DNA from: Chryseobacterium oncorhynchi
GTDB taxonomy: Bacteria; Bacteroidota; Bacteroidia; Flavobacteriales; Weeksellaceae
Assembly (NCBI RefSeq): GCF_002899895.1
Contig: NZ_PPEI02000003.1
Coordinates: 434,001-498,000, forward strand
DNA: 64,000 nucleotides
Direction: 5' to 3'
In this document: positions 43,099 to 50,567 of the stretch, in pieces
Layout of the letters: every line of letters begins with the position of its first letter
Position numbering within the stretch: the stretch's first letter is position 1
Program-made: the position numbers and the translations under genes
Notes under the pieces: generated by a model
Databases searched by the model: none
What the model saw: the letters and a program-made list of their open reading frames with translations, nothing else
What the model was told of the DNA's origin: nothing

Positions 43099-44019
43099 AT
43101 GAAACAAATTTTCTATTTTATCTTATTAATTGCAGGCTTTTCTTCAATACATTCCTGCAAAAATTTATTGGATGAAGACGGGAATCCTTTATTGGATCTG
43201 AATAATACAGGAGGTCTGAATGGGCCTAGAGCATTATATAGAGAAATTACAGCTAAGGACACTCTTGCAGAATATCATTATAGTGGGCTTCTTGTTACCA
43301 AAGTAATTACAGACAGTGCATCTATTACAGATATTATGTATAGTGGTGATAAAATAAGCCAGATTACCTTTAATGGTTTCCTGGATCTGGATGGAAACGG
43401 AAAAATTGATAAGGATAGTGTATCGTATAGTCAATTGTTCAATTATGGAAACAACAGTAAGTTACAAACGATCTCTGAGAACCGTTCTATCTTCAGAAGA
43501 ACACCGGCTGTTCCGCCAGCAACAGCACCTGGACCTCAGACATTATTAAGTAAAGAAAAATCTCTTTACACAATAGTATACAACCCTGTAACTGCAAAAC
43601 TGGATTCTATCAATATGAAGAATGGGGTGGAGGTTACTGGAACTCAGTTCGCATTTACAAATTACTCAAAAACAGCTTATTCTTATGTTGGGGATAATGT
43701 ATCTAAAGTTATAAGACATTATGGACTTATCAATAATGCACCTACTAAAAAATACAGCTATGAGTATTATGCGTATGACGATCAGATCAGCCCATTCACA
43801 TTATTACCACAGGCCTATAAGATTTCGAGATTATTATCTACTATAATCAACGATAAAGAAAGTCTTATTCTATCTCCAAATAACCCGAAAAGATGGTCAG
43901 TTACTGATTTGACAGTGCCTATTCCTGTTCCGGTTGTAAAGAGTACTAATTATGCATATGATCTACAGACCTATATGACAAAAGGATATGGTGTTAACTA
44001 CATCTATAAACCACAATAG
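43099..44019 (+). CDS. Lipoprotein, second of a paralogous pair
   Basis: 306 residues from MKQIFYFILLIAGF with lipobox SIHS/C (Cys20). An ATG 16 codons upstream precedes the promoter and would disrupt the signal peptide. An acidic linker with DEDGNPLLDLNN is followed by short beta units (YSGDKISQITFNG, YSYVGDNVSKVIRH, YEYYAYDDQISPFTLLPQAY) and C-terminal NYAYDLQTY, paralogous to the preceding gene. Because it has its own promoter, the pair can be expressed separately. Function unknown; probably surface or periplasmic. Confidence 0.72.
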   Translation: MKQIFYFILLIAGFSSIHSCKNLLDEDGNPLLDLNNTGGLNGPRALYREITAKDTLAEYHYSGLLVTKVITDSASITDIMYSGDKISQITFNGFLDLDGNGKIDKDSVSYSQLFNYGNNSKLQTISENRSIFRRTPAVPPATAPGPQTLLSKEKSLYTIVYNPVTAKLDSINMKNGVEVTGTQFAFTNYSKTAYSYVGDNVSKVIRHYGLINNAPTKKYSYEYYAYDDQISPFTLLPQAYKISRLLSTIINDKESLILSPNNPKRWSVTDLTVPIPVPVVKSTNYAYDLQTYMTKGYGVNYIYKPQ

Positions 44020-44040
44020 AATAGTTTTTTAACAATATTT

Positions 44041-44070
44041 AAACTCAATCTTCCTAAGGTTGAGTTTTTT
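44041..44070 (+). terminator. Terminator after the lipoprotein pair, overlapping the pth promoter
   Basis: Stem AAACTCAA / TTGAGTTT with inner CTT/AAG pairing, then a T-run. The TTG of the 3' arm (44060-44062) is also the -33 element of pth. Confidence 0.85.
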
Positions 44071-44091
44071 ATTTTTTATCCCTTAATTTTG
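44060..44091 (+). promoter_or_regulatory. pth promoter: TTG (-33) and TAATTTTG (-7)
   Basis: TTG at 44060-44062 and TAATTTTG at 44084-44091 with 21 bp between, followed by a 13-nt leader to the ATG. The -33 base triplet is embedded in the preceding terminator hairpin. Confidence 0.6.
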
Positions 44092-44104
44092 CAAAAAATT
44101 TCTG

Positions 44105-44668
44105 ATGAAATATTTAATAGTTGGGCTGGGGAATAAAGGCTCAGAATATGAAAATACACGACACAATATAGGATTTAAAGTTGCAGAGAAAATAGCTGAA
44201 GCACTTGAAGTATCATTTAATACAGCTAACTTCGGTTGGATGGCAGAAGGAAAGTACAAGGGTAGAAAAGTTTTTGTCCTTAAACCTGATACCTATATGA
44301 ATCTTTCAGGAAATGCCGTAAGATACTGGATGCAGAAAGAAAATATTCCCTTGGAGAATGTATTGATCGTGACAGATGACTTGGCTCTTCCTTTTGGAAC
44401 ATTAAGAATGAAAGGTAAAGGCTCTGATGCAGGGCATAACGGATTGAAAAATATCAATGAAGTACTCCAGACTCAAAATTATGCAAGACTTCGCTTTGGA
44501 ATCTCTGCAGATTTTTCTACAGGCCGACAAGTAGATTATGTGCTGGGAACCTGGAACGAAGAAGAAACTGAGAAACTTTCCGAGAGAATTGAGACTTTTT
44601 CAAAAGCCAGTCTTTCCTTTGTATTTGCGGGAATAAGCAATACAATGTCAGCTTTCAATGGTAAGTAA
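44105..44668 (+). CDS. pth: Peptidyl-tRNA hydrolase
   Basis: A 187-residue enzyme that frees tRNA from prematurely released peptidyl-tRNA. Catalytic and binding residues are in place: Asn10 (GLGN), His20 (TRHN), Asp92 (TDDL) and Asn112 (GHNGLK). Full length, single gene with its own promoter. Confidence 0.97.
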   Translation: MKYLIVGLGNKGSEYENTRHNIGFKVAEKIAEALEVSFNTANFGWMAEGKYKGRKVFVLKPDTYMNLSGNAVRYWMQKENIPLENVLIVTDDLALPFGTLRMKGKGSDAGHNGLKNINEVLQTQNYARLRFGISADFSTGRQVDYVLGTWNEEETEKLSERIETFSKASLSFVFAGISNTMSAFNGK

Positions 44669-44736
44669 AGCGTAAGCTTGTTTTTATCCGGAACAGATAT
44701 TTTTATAGAAAATAATTGAATTTCAATTGGAATACA

Positions 44737-44766
44737 TAAAAAGGCCATCGGATTCCCGATGGCCTT
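44737..44766 (-). terminator. Terminator of the carbonic anhydrase/SulP locus (possibly bidirectional)
   Basis: Eleven-base-pair stem AAGGCCATCGG / CCGATGGCCTT with loop ATTC; T-run on the minus strand. It sits between convergent pth and the carbonic anhydrase. Confidence 0.85.
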
Positions 44767-44861
44767 CTGACGTGCTTTAAAAATTAATTTCCAATCAATT
44801 TATCTGAGCGATGCTCTATTTTGTCTATTATTTTTTTGTAACTAGCTGAAATGAAATGATG

Positions 44862-45497
44862 TTATAACCAGCTTACAGCGCCTGTCTCAACATCGTAATT
44901 AGCTCCAACGATTTTAATTTTACCGTCTTCTTCAAGCTTTCTAAGTGTTGAACTCTCTCTACGGATGTCTTCAATTGCATTTTTTACATTCTGCTGATTA
45001 AGTCTTTCCAAAAGTGAGCTGTTTTTTGATGAACGTTCTTCATTTTCTTCAATCACTTCTTTGATGATTGGATCAAAATGATTGATCAGGTGGTTTAGGT
45101 TATCCATTCCCAGTCCTTCAATTTGTGCAGCATCAAGACCTCCTTTTAAAGCACCACATTTTGTGTGCCCTAAAACTACGATCAGTTTAGAACCTGCAAC
45201 GTTACATCCGAATTCCATTGAACCAAGAATATCCTGATTAACAAAATTACCGGCAATTCTGATACTGAAAACATCTCCCAGCCCTTGATCAAAAATAAGT
45301 TCTGCAGAAGTACGGCTGTCTATACAGCTTAAAACTACAGCAAATGGCCACTGTCCTTCACGGGTAGCATTTACCTGCTCCAGAAGATCTCTGTTTGCTT
45401 TAAGATTGTTTACAAACCTTTGGTTTCCTTCTTTCAAAAAATCTAATGCTTTTTCAGGGGTAATTGATGACTGGGTTTCGTATGTATGTGCTTTCAT
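44862..45497 (-). CDS. Beta-class carbonic anhydrase (SulP-linked)
   Basis: A 211-residue beta carbonic anhydrase interconverting CO2 and bicarbonate. Zinc site: Cys58 and Asp60/Arg62 (CIDSR), His111 and Cys114 (GHTKCG). It follows the SulP transporter by 55 nt, a pairing known from bicarbonate transport systems, and is the last gene of the locus before the terminator. The N-terminus (ITPEKALDFLKEGNQRFV) is typical of the shorter beta-CA group. The second anhydrase in this locus belongs to a different subgroup. Confidence 0.94.
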   Translation of the reverse strand: MKAHTYETQSSITPEKALDFLKEGNQRFVNNLKANRDLLEQVNATREGQWPFAVVLSCIDSRTSAELIFDQGLGDVFSIRIAGNFVNQDILGSMEFGCNVAGSKLIVVLGHTKCGALKGGLDAAQIEGLGMDNLNHLINHFDPIIKEVIEENEERSSKNSSLLERLNQQNVKNAIEDIRRESSTLRKLEEDGKIKIVGANYDVETGAVSWL

Positions 45498-45552
45498 ATA
45501 ATTTAATTGTTTTTCGAATTTTAAAATTTAAAATAGTTGATGATAAGTGAGC

Positions 45553-47145
45553 TTACATAGCTCTTTTGTGGGTGATTAAGATGTGAGAATCTTCACTTCT
45601 TTCATAATCTCTGTATGAAGTTTTAAAGCCTAAGAGCTCTACATTGATATCCTCTTCCTTTGCACGGATATTGGCAAAATCCTGAATCATTTCCAATACA
45701 TCTGTTGCAATATATGAGGTTTCTCTTGCGTCGATGATCACATTGGAATTAGGTTTAATGTTCTTCAATGTTTTTTTGATAGCAGCCTTGTTTAAGAAAG
45801 AAACTTCTTCAGCCAGCTTGATCTTGATTCCATCGGCATCATCTAGCTTTTCTCTGCTTAAATAATAAGCTCTTTTCATATTTCCCTGAAGAATGTAGAA
45901 AATAGAGATGGCAAGACCAATTCCAACTCCTTTTAACAAGTCTGTTGCTACAACTGCAACAACGGTAGCTACAAATGGTACAAACTGGAATTTTCCAAGA
46001 TGCCAGAAATGCTTGAACGTAGCAGGTTTAGCTAGTTTATATCCTACAAGGATCAATACTGCTGCTAGAGTTGCAAGCGGTATAAGGTTTAGGATGAAAG
46101 GGATGGTAAGTACACATACCAATAGAAGAACTCCGTGGATCATGGCTGATGTTTTGGATGTAGCACCTGCATTGGCGTTAGCAGAACTTCTTACCACTAC
46201 GGATGTCATAGGAAGCCCTCCAATGAATGAGCTTATAAGGTTTCCTATTCCCTGAGCTTTAAGTTCTAAGTTGGTATCTGTAATTCTTCTTTGTTGATCT
46301 AATCTGTCTGATGCTTCAATACAAAGTAAGGTTTCAATAGAAGCTACAATGGCAATAGTTGCTCCCACGATCCATACTTTAGGATTGGTAAATCCTCCAA
46401 AGTCAGGCATTACGATCAAATTTTTGAAATCCTCTAAAGATTTTGGAACAGGTAAAGAGACTAAATGCTCTGTACCAATAGCCAATGCACTTCCTGACAA
46501 TTTGAATGCTTCATTTAAAAGTATTCCTGCAACTACGGCAACCAGTGCACCCGGTAACATCTTTAGTTTTCTAAGACCTGGTATCTTGTCCCATAGAATA
46601 AGGATACCTACAGATACTGCAGTTACAATAATTGCACCCAGATGAACAGCTCCAAACAGCTCTGTGAAATAATTAAAATTAATTCCATTGCTGAAAAGAG
46701 ACTGGTTTCCTTCATAATCTTTATCAAACCCTAGTGCATGGGGAATTTGCTTTAGAATAATGATGATCCCAATAGCGGCAAGCATTCCCTCAATAACGTT
46801 ATTTGGGAAATAATTGGAAATACTACCTGCTCTGACAAATCCTAGGATCAATTGAATTAATCCTGCTATGATTCCGGCACAAAGAAACAGTTCAAATGCT
46901 CCAAGGTCGGTAATTGCGGTAAGAACAATAGCAGTAAGACCTGCCGCCGGTCCTGAAACCGAAATATTTGAATTACTAAGAAATCCTACTACAAGACCTC
47001 CTACAATTCCGGAAATAACTCCGGATAAAGGGGGTGCTCCCGAAGCTAAGGCGATTCCTAAGCACAGGGGAAGCGCTACTAAGAATACAACGAGCCCGGA
47101 AGGGAAATTCTCCTTGATTCCTCCTAATAATGATGTTTTTTTCAT
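45553..47145 (-). CDS. SulP-family anion transporter with STAS domain (probable bicarbonate transporter)
   Basis: A 530-residue SLC26/SulP transporter: 10-14 membrane segments (GLVVFLVALPLCLGIALASGAPP at the start, NSNISVSGPAAGLTA in the substrate region) and a C-terminal STAS domain (about 440-520, NVIIDARETSYIATDVLEMI). The family moves sulfate, bicarbonate or other anions, often with sodium. Flanking carbonic anhydrases make bicarbonate the likelier substrate, by analogy with BicA. A 151-nt leader upstream contains a structured element (47228-47271). Confidence 0.88.
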   Translation of the reverse strand: MKKTSLLGGIKENFPSGLVVFLVALPLCLGIALASGAPPLSGVISGIVGGLVVGFLSNSNISVSGPAAGLTAIVLTAITDLGAFELFLCAGIIAGLIQLILGFVRAGSISNYFPNNVIEGMLAAIGIIIILKQIPHALGFDKDYEGNQSLFSNGINFNYFTELFGAVHLGAIIVTAVSVGILILWDKIPGLRKLKMLPGALVAVVAGILLNEAFKLSGSALAIGTEHLVSLPVPKSLEDFKNLIVMPDFGGFTNPKVWIVGATIAIVASIETLLCIEASDRLDQQRRITDTNLELKAQGIGNLISSFIGGLPMTSVVVRSSANANAGATSKTSAMIHGVLLLVCVLTIPFILNLIPLATLAAVLILVGYKLAKPATFKHFWHLGKFQFVPFVATVVAVVATDLLKGVGIGLAISIFYILQGNMKRAYYLSREKLDDADGIKIKLAEEVSFLNKAAIKKTLKNIKPNSNVIIDARETSYIATDVLEMIQDFANIRAKEEDINVELLGFKTSYRDYERSEDSHILITHKRAM

Positions 47146-47227
47146 GATATTTTTGAAAATATTATAACCGATCGACTTATTTCTAAATAATCAATTATAA
47201 AAGATTGGAAAATTAATTTTAAAGCAC

Positions 47228-47271
47228 GTACATGATGTTCAGTGCCAGAAAATGGCATGAACGGAGTGTAC
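47228..47271 (-). promoter_or_regulatory. Two-tier stem-loop in the SulP leader
   Basis: Inner stem GTTCAGTGCCA / TGGCATGAAC (10 pairs, one bulged G) with a GAAAA loop, then a 4/4 internal loop and an outer stem GTACA / TGTAC. No T-run follows on either strand, so it does not look like a terminator. It lies about 80 nt upstream of the SulP start codon. Confidence 0.5.
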
Positions 47272-47296
47272 AAAATAATCTAATTATACTTAAAAA

Positions 47297-47596
47297 TTAA
47301 GCTTCCGGAGGCGGAGAAAATATAGTGAGTAAAGGTGATAGATGAAAAGAATCATCTACCAGTATAAAAGACATCCCCTGAAGATCAGGTTCAGAAAATT
47401 TCAGATAATCGAAGACATCCAAAGGCTTTGGAAGGGTCTTTTCATAAACAATAAATGAGGATGGGTGAGAATGTGGTTCTTCTTCATTGATTATTATATT
47501 CGTTCTCAGAATATCCCAGCCTGCCACCGCAGCAATGCTTGGCAGCGCTGTAAAATTCAGAAAAAACGTTAATACAATAATGCTCCAGAATTTCAT
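47297..47596 (-). CDS. Small exported protein within the carbonic anhydrase/SulP locus
   Basis: 99 residues with a signal-peptide-like N-terminus (MKFWSIIVLTFFLNFTALPSIAA). The rest is acidic and His-containing (INEEEPHSHPSS) and ends in TIFSPPPEA. No domain is recognised. It lies 22 nt downstream of the second carbonic anhydrase gene on the same strand. I recall similar SPPPEA-ending proteins in Flavobacteriia, so it is probably a real conserved gene. The HSH segment might bind metal (inference). Confidence 0.65.
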   Translation of the reverse strand: MKFWSIIVLTFFLNFTALPSIAAVAGWDILRTNIIINEEEPHSHPSSFIVYEKTLPKPLDVFDYLKFSEPDLQGMSFILVDDSFHLSPLLTIFSPPPEA

Positions 47597-47618
47597 TTTA
47601 CATTCTTTTTTTGAAAAA

Positions 47619-48287
47619 CTATTTAGTCTTTCTGCTCATTACCCAATCAGAACTTGTAAGGTTGTAGATCTTTTGAATGTCTTTTAAGATTTTCTCAAAA
47701 TCAATTTCCAGATCAATAATTTTACCTGTTCTAAGGTCAAATACCCAGCCGTGTACAATAGGTTGCTCTTCTAAGATATACCTTTCCTGTACGCAGGCCA
47801 TTTTAATTACGTTGATGCACTGCTCCTGAACGTTAAGTTCTACAAGTCTGTCATAACGCTTATCTTCATCTTCAATAGAATCAAGCTCAGCTTGGTGCAA
47901 TCTATAAACATCACGAATATTTCTCAGCCATGGATTTAATAATCCTAAATCCTGAGGAGTCATCGCTGCTTTTACGCCACCGCAGTTGTAGTGCCCACAT
48001 ACAATAATGTGCTTTACTTTAAGATGTTCTACAGCATATTGAATAACCGCCGTGGAACTCATGTCTAAAGTATTGACAACATTAGCAATATTTCTGTGAA
48101 CAAAAACCTCTCCCGGTTTTGCACCCATCAATTCTTCTGCTGTTGCTCTACTGTCTGAACATCCTATATAAAGATAGTCAGGATGCTGAGTTTTTGCTAG
48201 CTCATGGAAGAAATGTGGATCTTCTGAAACTTTAGATTCTACCCATTTTCTATTGTTTTCAAAAATAACTTCGTACGATTGTGACAT
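47619..48287 (-). CDS. can: Beta-class carbonic anhydrase (Can-like)
   Basis: A 222-residue beta carbonic anhydrase. Zinc and catalytic residues: Cys43, Asp45 and Arg47 (CSDSR), His99 and Cys102 (GHYNCGG). The sequence around HRNIANVVN and LNPWLRNIRDVYRLH is of the E. coli Can/YadF subgroup, unlike the other anhydrase in this locus. It leads the minus-strand run carbonic anhydrase, small protein, SulP, carbonic anhydrase. Cytoplasmic; supplies bicarbonate to carboxylases. Confidence 0.95.
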   Translation of the reverse strand: MSQSYEVIFENNRKWVESKVSEDPHFFHELAKTQHPDYLYIGCSDSRATAEELMGAKPGEVFVHRNIANVVNTLDMSSTAVIQYAVEHLKVKHIIVCGHYNCGGVKAAMTPQDLGLLNPWLRNIRDVYRLHQAELDSIEDEDKRYDRLVELNVQEQCINVIKMACVQERYILEEQPIVHGWVFDLRTGKIIDLEIDFEKILKDIQKIYNLTSSDWVMSRKTK

Positions 48288-48679
48288 AATTTTAAAAATT
48301 TAAAAAGGTTTATAATTATTTATTTCGTTTAAATTATTTTCAAAATCAATAGACTAAATCAATAATTGTGCAAAAATATACTTTTTGCAGAAAAATCACT
48401 TACTTTTAACAAAGTTTAATATTAAAATATGCTTAAAATCATATCTAATATTCCGATATACTTTGCCTTAGAGTAAATGGTAGCTATTCGATAATCCAAA
48501 CGTTTAAAATCTAAGATAAAATTACGAAGTATAAATTATAATTCGAGATTTGAACATTAAAATTTTTTTAAATTTTGATGTTGCTCTAAAAAACGGCAGA
48601 TCATGATATTCAAAATAAATCATTATTTACTGTAGAAAAATGAATAAATTAAGGCATTGATTTTAATCCTATAGTTTCA
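48288..48679. other. Divergent intergenic region, carbonic anhydrase and AraC regulator
   Basis: 392 nt, very AT-rich. It holds one -7-like element for the minus strand (TATTTTTG, 48371-48378, 83 nt before the carbonic anhydrase ATG). No promoter consensus was found for the plus-strand regulator. No small gene or RNA structure recognised. Confidence 0.45.
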
Positions 48680-49798
48680 ATGGAAGATTTCGATCTGGGG
48701 ATATTTTACTTGGCAGGAATTTTTATTGCCTGTTTTTCATCTTTTCTGATTTTGGGAAAGCAACAAAAGAGAACATCAGATTTTCTTTTGGCGGTTTGGT
48801 TTCTGATTATAGGGGCTCATCTTGTTTTTTTTGTATTGTTTCGCTCAGAAGGCTATCTGAAATATCCTTATCTTATTGGATTTGAACTTCCTTTTCCTTT
48901 CATGCATGGCCCGATGCTGTATCTGTATATTTTGAGTCTGACGGGCAGAAAGCTGAATTGGAAGATCTGGTTGCTGCATTGTATGCCTGTTTTAATGATT
49001 TATATAGTTTTACTTCAATTTTTGATGTTGTCGCCTCAGGAGAGGCTGTTGGTTTATCAGAATAGGGGTAAAGGATATGAGGTATTGAGCGATGTTCTCA
49101 AATTTTTAATGATCTTGTCCGGAATAGTCTATGTTGGTTTAAGTCTCCTTGCGGTCAGGAAATACAAGAAAGAAATTTCCAACCAGTACTCTAATACTGA
49201 AAAAATTAACCTGAATTGGTCATATTATCTGATTACAGGAATTGCGTTCATATGGATTGCAGTTATCATAAGGAACAATATTCTTATTTTTTCCATGGTT
49301 GTGTTGTTTATTCTGGTCGCAGCTTACTTTGGAATCAGCCGAGTGGGTATTTTGGGCTTACCTATTGTAGATGAGGTGTCCGATGAAAAAGAATCTGATA
49401 ATGAGGTGATAAAGTATCAGAAGAACTCTCCGGGGGATGATGTTATACAAGCCATCTATGAAAGACTTGTTTATAAGATGAATTATGAAAAGCTGTATAA
49501 AGATTCGGATTTGAATCTGAATCATGTTGCGCAGCTGCTGGATGTTCATCCGAACATATTATCCCAGACCATTAATTCGGTGGAAAACAAAAACTTTTAT
49601 GATTACATTAACCGACAACGAATTGAAGAGTTCAAAAAAATAGCAACACTTCCTGAAAATCAAAAATACACGATTTTATCATTAGCTTTTGAAAGTGGGT
49701 TCAATTCCAAGACTTCATTTAACCGGAATTTTAAAAAATATATGAACTGTTCACCAAGAGAGTTTCTAAAAAGTCAAAATCTTACTTTAGAAGAGTAA
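48680..49798 (+). CDS. Membrane-anchored AraC-family transcriptional regulator
   Basis: 372 residues. The N-terminal ~230 residues are six or seven hydrophobic helices (LGIFYLAGIFIACFSSFLIL onwards). The C-terminus is an AraC/XylS double helix-turn-helix (about 265-365: DLNLNHVAQLLDVHPNILSQTIN, YTILSLAFESGFNSKTSFNRNFKKYMNCSPREF). This membrane-sensor plus AraC layout is common in Bacteroidetes; the signal is unknown. The DUF2306 membrane protein lies 100 nt downstream on the same strand and is a candidate target. Confidence 0.88.
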   Translation: MEDFDLGIFYLAGIFIACFSSFLILGKQQKRTSDFLLAVWFLIIGAHLVFFVLFRSEGYLKYPYLIGFELPFPFMHGPMLYLYILSLTGRKLNWKIWLLHCMPVLMIYIVLLQFLMLSPQERLLVYQNRGKGYEVLSDVLKFLMILSGIVYVGLSLLAVRKYKKEISNQYSNTEKINLNWSYYLITGIAFIWIAVIIRNNILIFSMVVLFILVAAYFGISRVGILGLPIVDEVSDEKESDNEVIKYQKNSPGDDVIQAIYERLVYKMNYEKLYKDSDLNLNHVAQLLDVHPNILSQTINSVENKNFYDYINRQRIEEFKKIATLPENQKYTILSLAFESGFNSKTSFNRNFKKYMNCSPREFLKSQNLTLEE

Positions 49799-49898
49799 GT
49801 GTCAGATAATAAGTGATATAATATTTGTTTCATCTTTCATTTTGGAACAGTTGAGCCTTTCTTTATGCTCATTTTTGCTGGAAAATTAATCAACTGTC

Positions 49899-50507
49899 AT
49901 GAAGAAACTTCTATTTGTCATCATCTGTATTTTTGCATTGCTTATCGGTGCGTATCCTTTAATTTATGTTTTTGTTGAACATAAATATACTTTTTTAGGC
50001 TCTAAATCTCCTGAGATACTTCATAATCTGATCTGGAGAATTGCTTTTTTTGCTCATATCATTTTTGGCGGAATTTCTCTCTTTATAGGCTGGCGCCAGT
50101 TTGGGAGTAAGTTCAGGAATAAATACATCAGAATACACAGAAGTATTGGGAAGTTCTATGTAATGTCAGTGCTGATAAGTTCTGTTTCTGCTATCTACAT
50201 GGGATTTTATGCCAATGGAGGCATAGTATCCTGTGGTGGGTTTATTTTCCTAGGGACTATCTGGTTGATTACGACTATGGTAGCGGTAGTGCAAATCAGG
50301 AAAGGGAATGTGGTAAAGCACCAGCAATTCATGATTTACAGTTATGCCTGTACGTTTGCTGCGGTGACATTAAGAATCTGGCTTCCCGTTTTAAAGAGTA
50401 TCACTGACGATCCGGATAATTCCTACATTATTGTAGCTTGGTTATCCTGGATTCCTAATATATTGGTGGCTTATTTTATTAATAGAAATTTGAAAGTTAG
50501 TGTTTAG
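49899..50507 (+). CDS. DUF2306-like four/five-helix membrane protein
   Basis: A 202-residue integral membrane protein with about five helices. FAHIIFGGISLFIGWRQF and IHRSIGKFYVMSVLISS (about 50-110) and VVKHQQFMIYSYACTFAAVTLRIWLP (about 140-165) match DUF2306, with several His residues near helix ends. Role unknown; heme or redox binding has been suggested by the histidine pattern only. Possibly cotranscribed with, or controlled by, the AraC-type gene upstream. No terminator is visible between them. Confidence 0.75.
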   Translation: MKKLLFVIICIFALLIGAYPLIYVFVEHKYTFLGSKSPEILHNLIWRIAFFAHIIFGGISLFIGWRQFGSKFRNKYIRIHRSIGKFYVMSVLISSVSAIYMGFYANGGIVSCGGFIFLGTIWLITTMVAVVQIRKGNVVKHQQFMIYSYACTFAAVTLRIWLPVLKSITDDPDNSYIIVAWLSWIPNILVAYFINRNLKVSV

Positions 50508-50519
50508 AAGTTTTTACAT

Positions 50520-50546
50520 AAAAAAAACGGTCCCAATCGGGACCGC
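50520..50546 (-). terminator. Terminator of the 1654-residue T9SS protein gene
   Basis: Seven-base-pair GC-rich stem CGGTCCC / GGGACCG with loop AATC and a run of T on the minus strand. Confidence 0.9.
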
Positions 50547-50567
50547 TTAAATTTAGAATAATAAATA

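Noticed and set aside
45908-47167. Several plus-strand open frames opposite the SulP gene.
   Set aside because: They are reverse-complement shadows of a long, conserved transporter gene and contain no recognisable domain.
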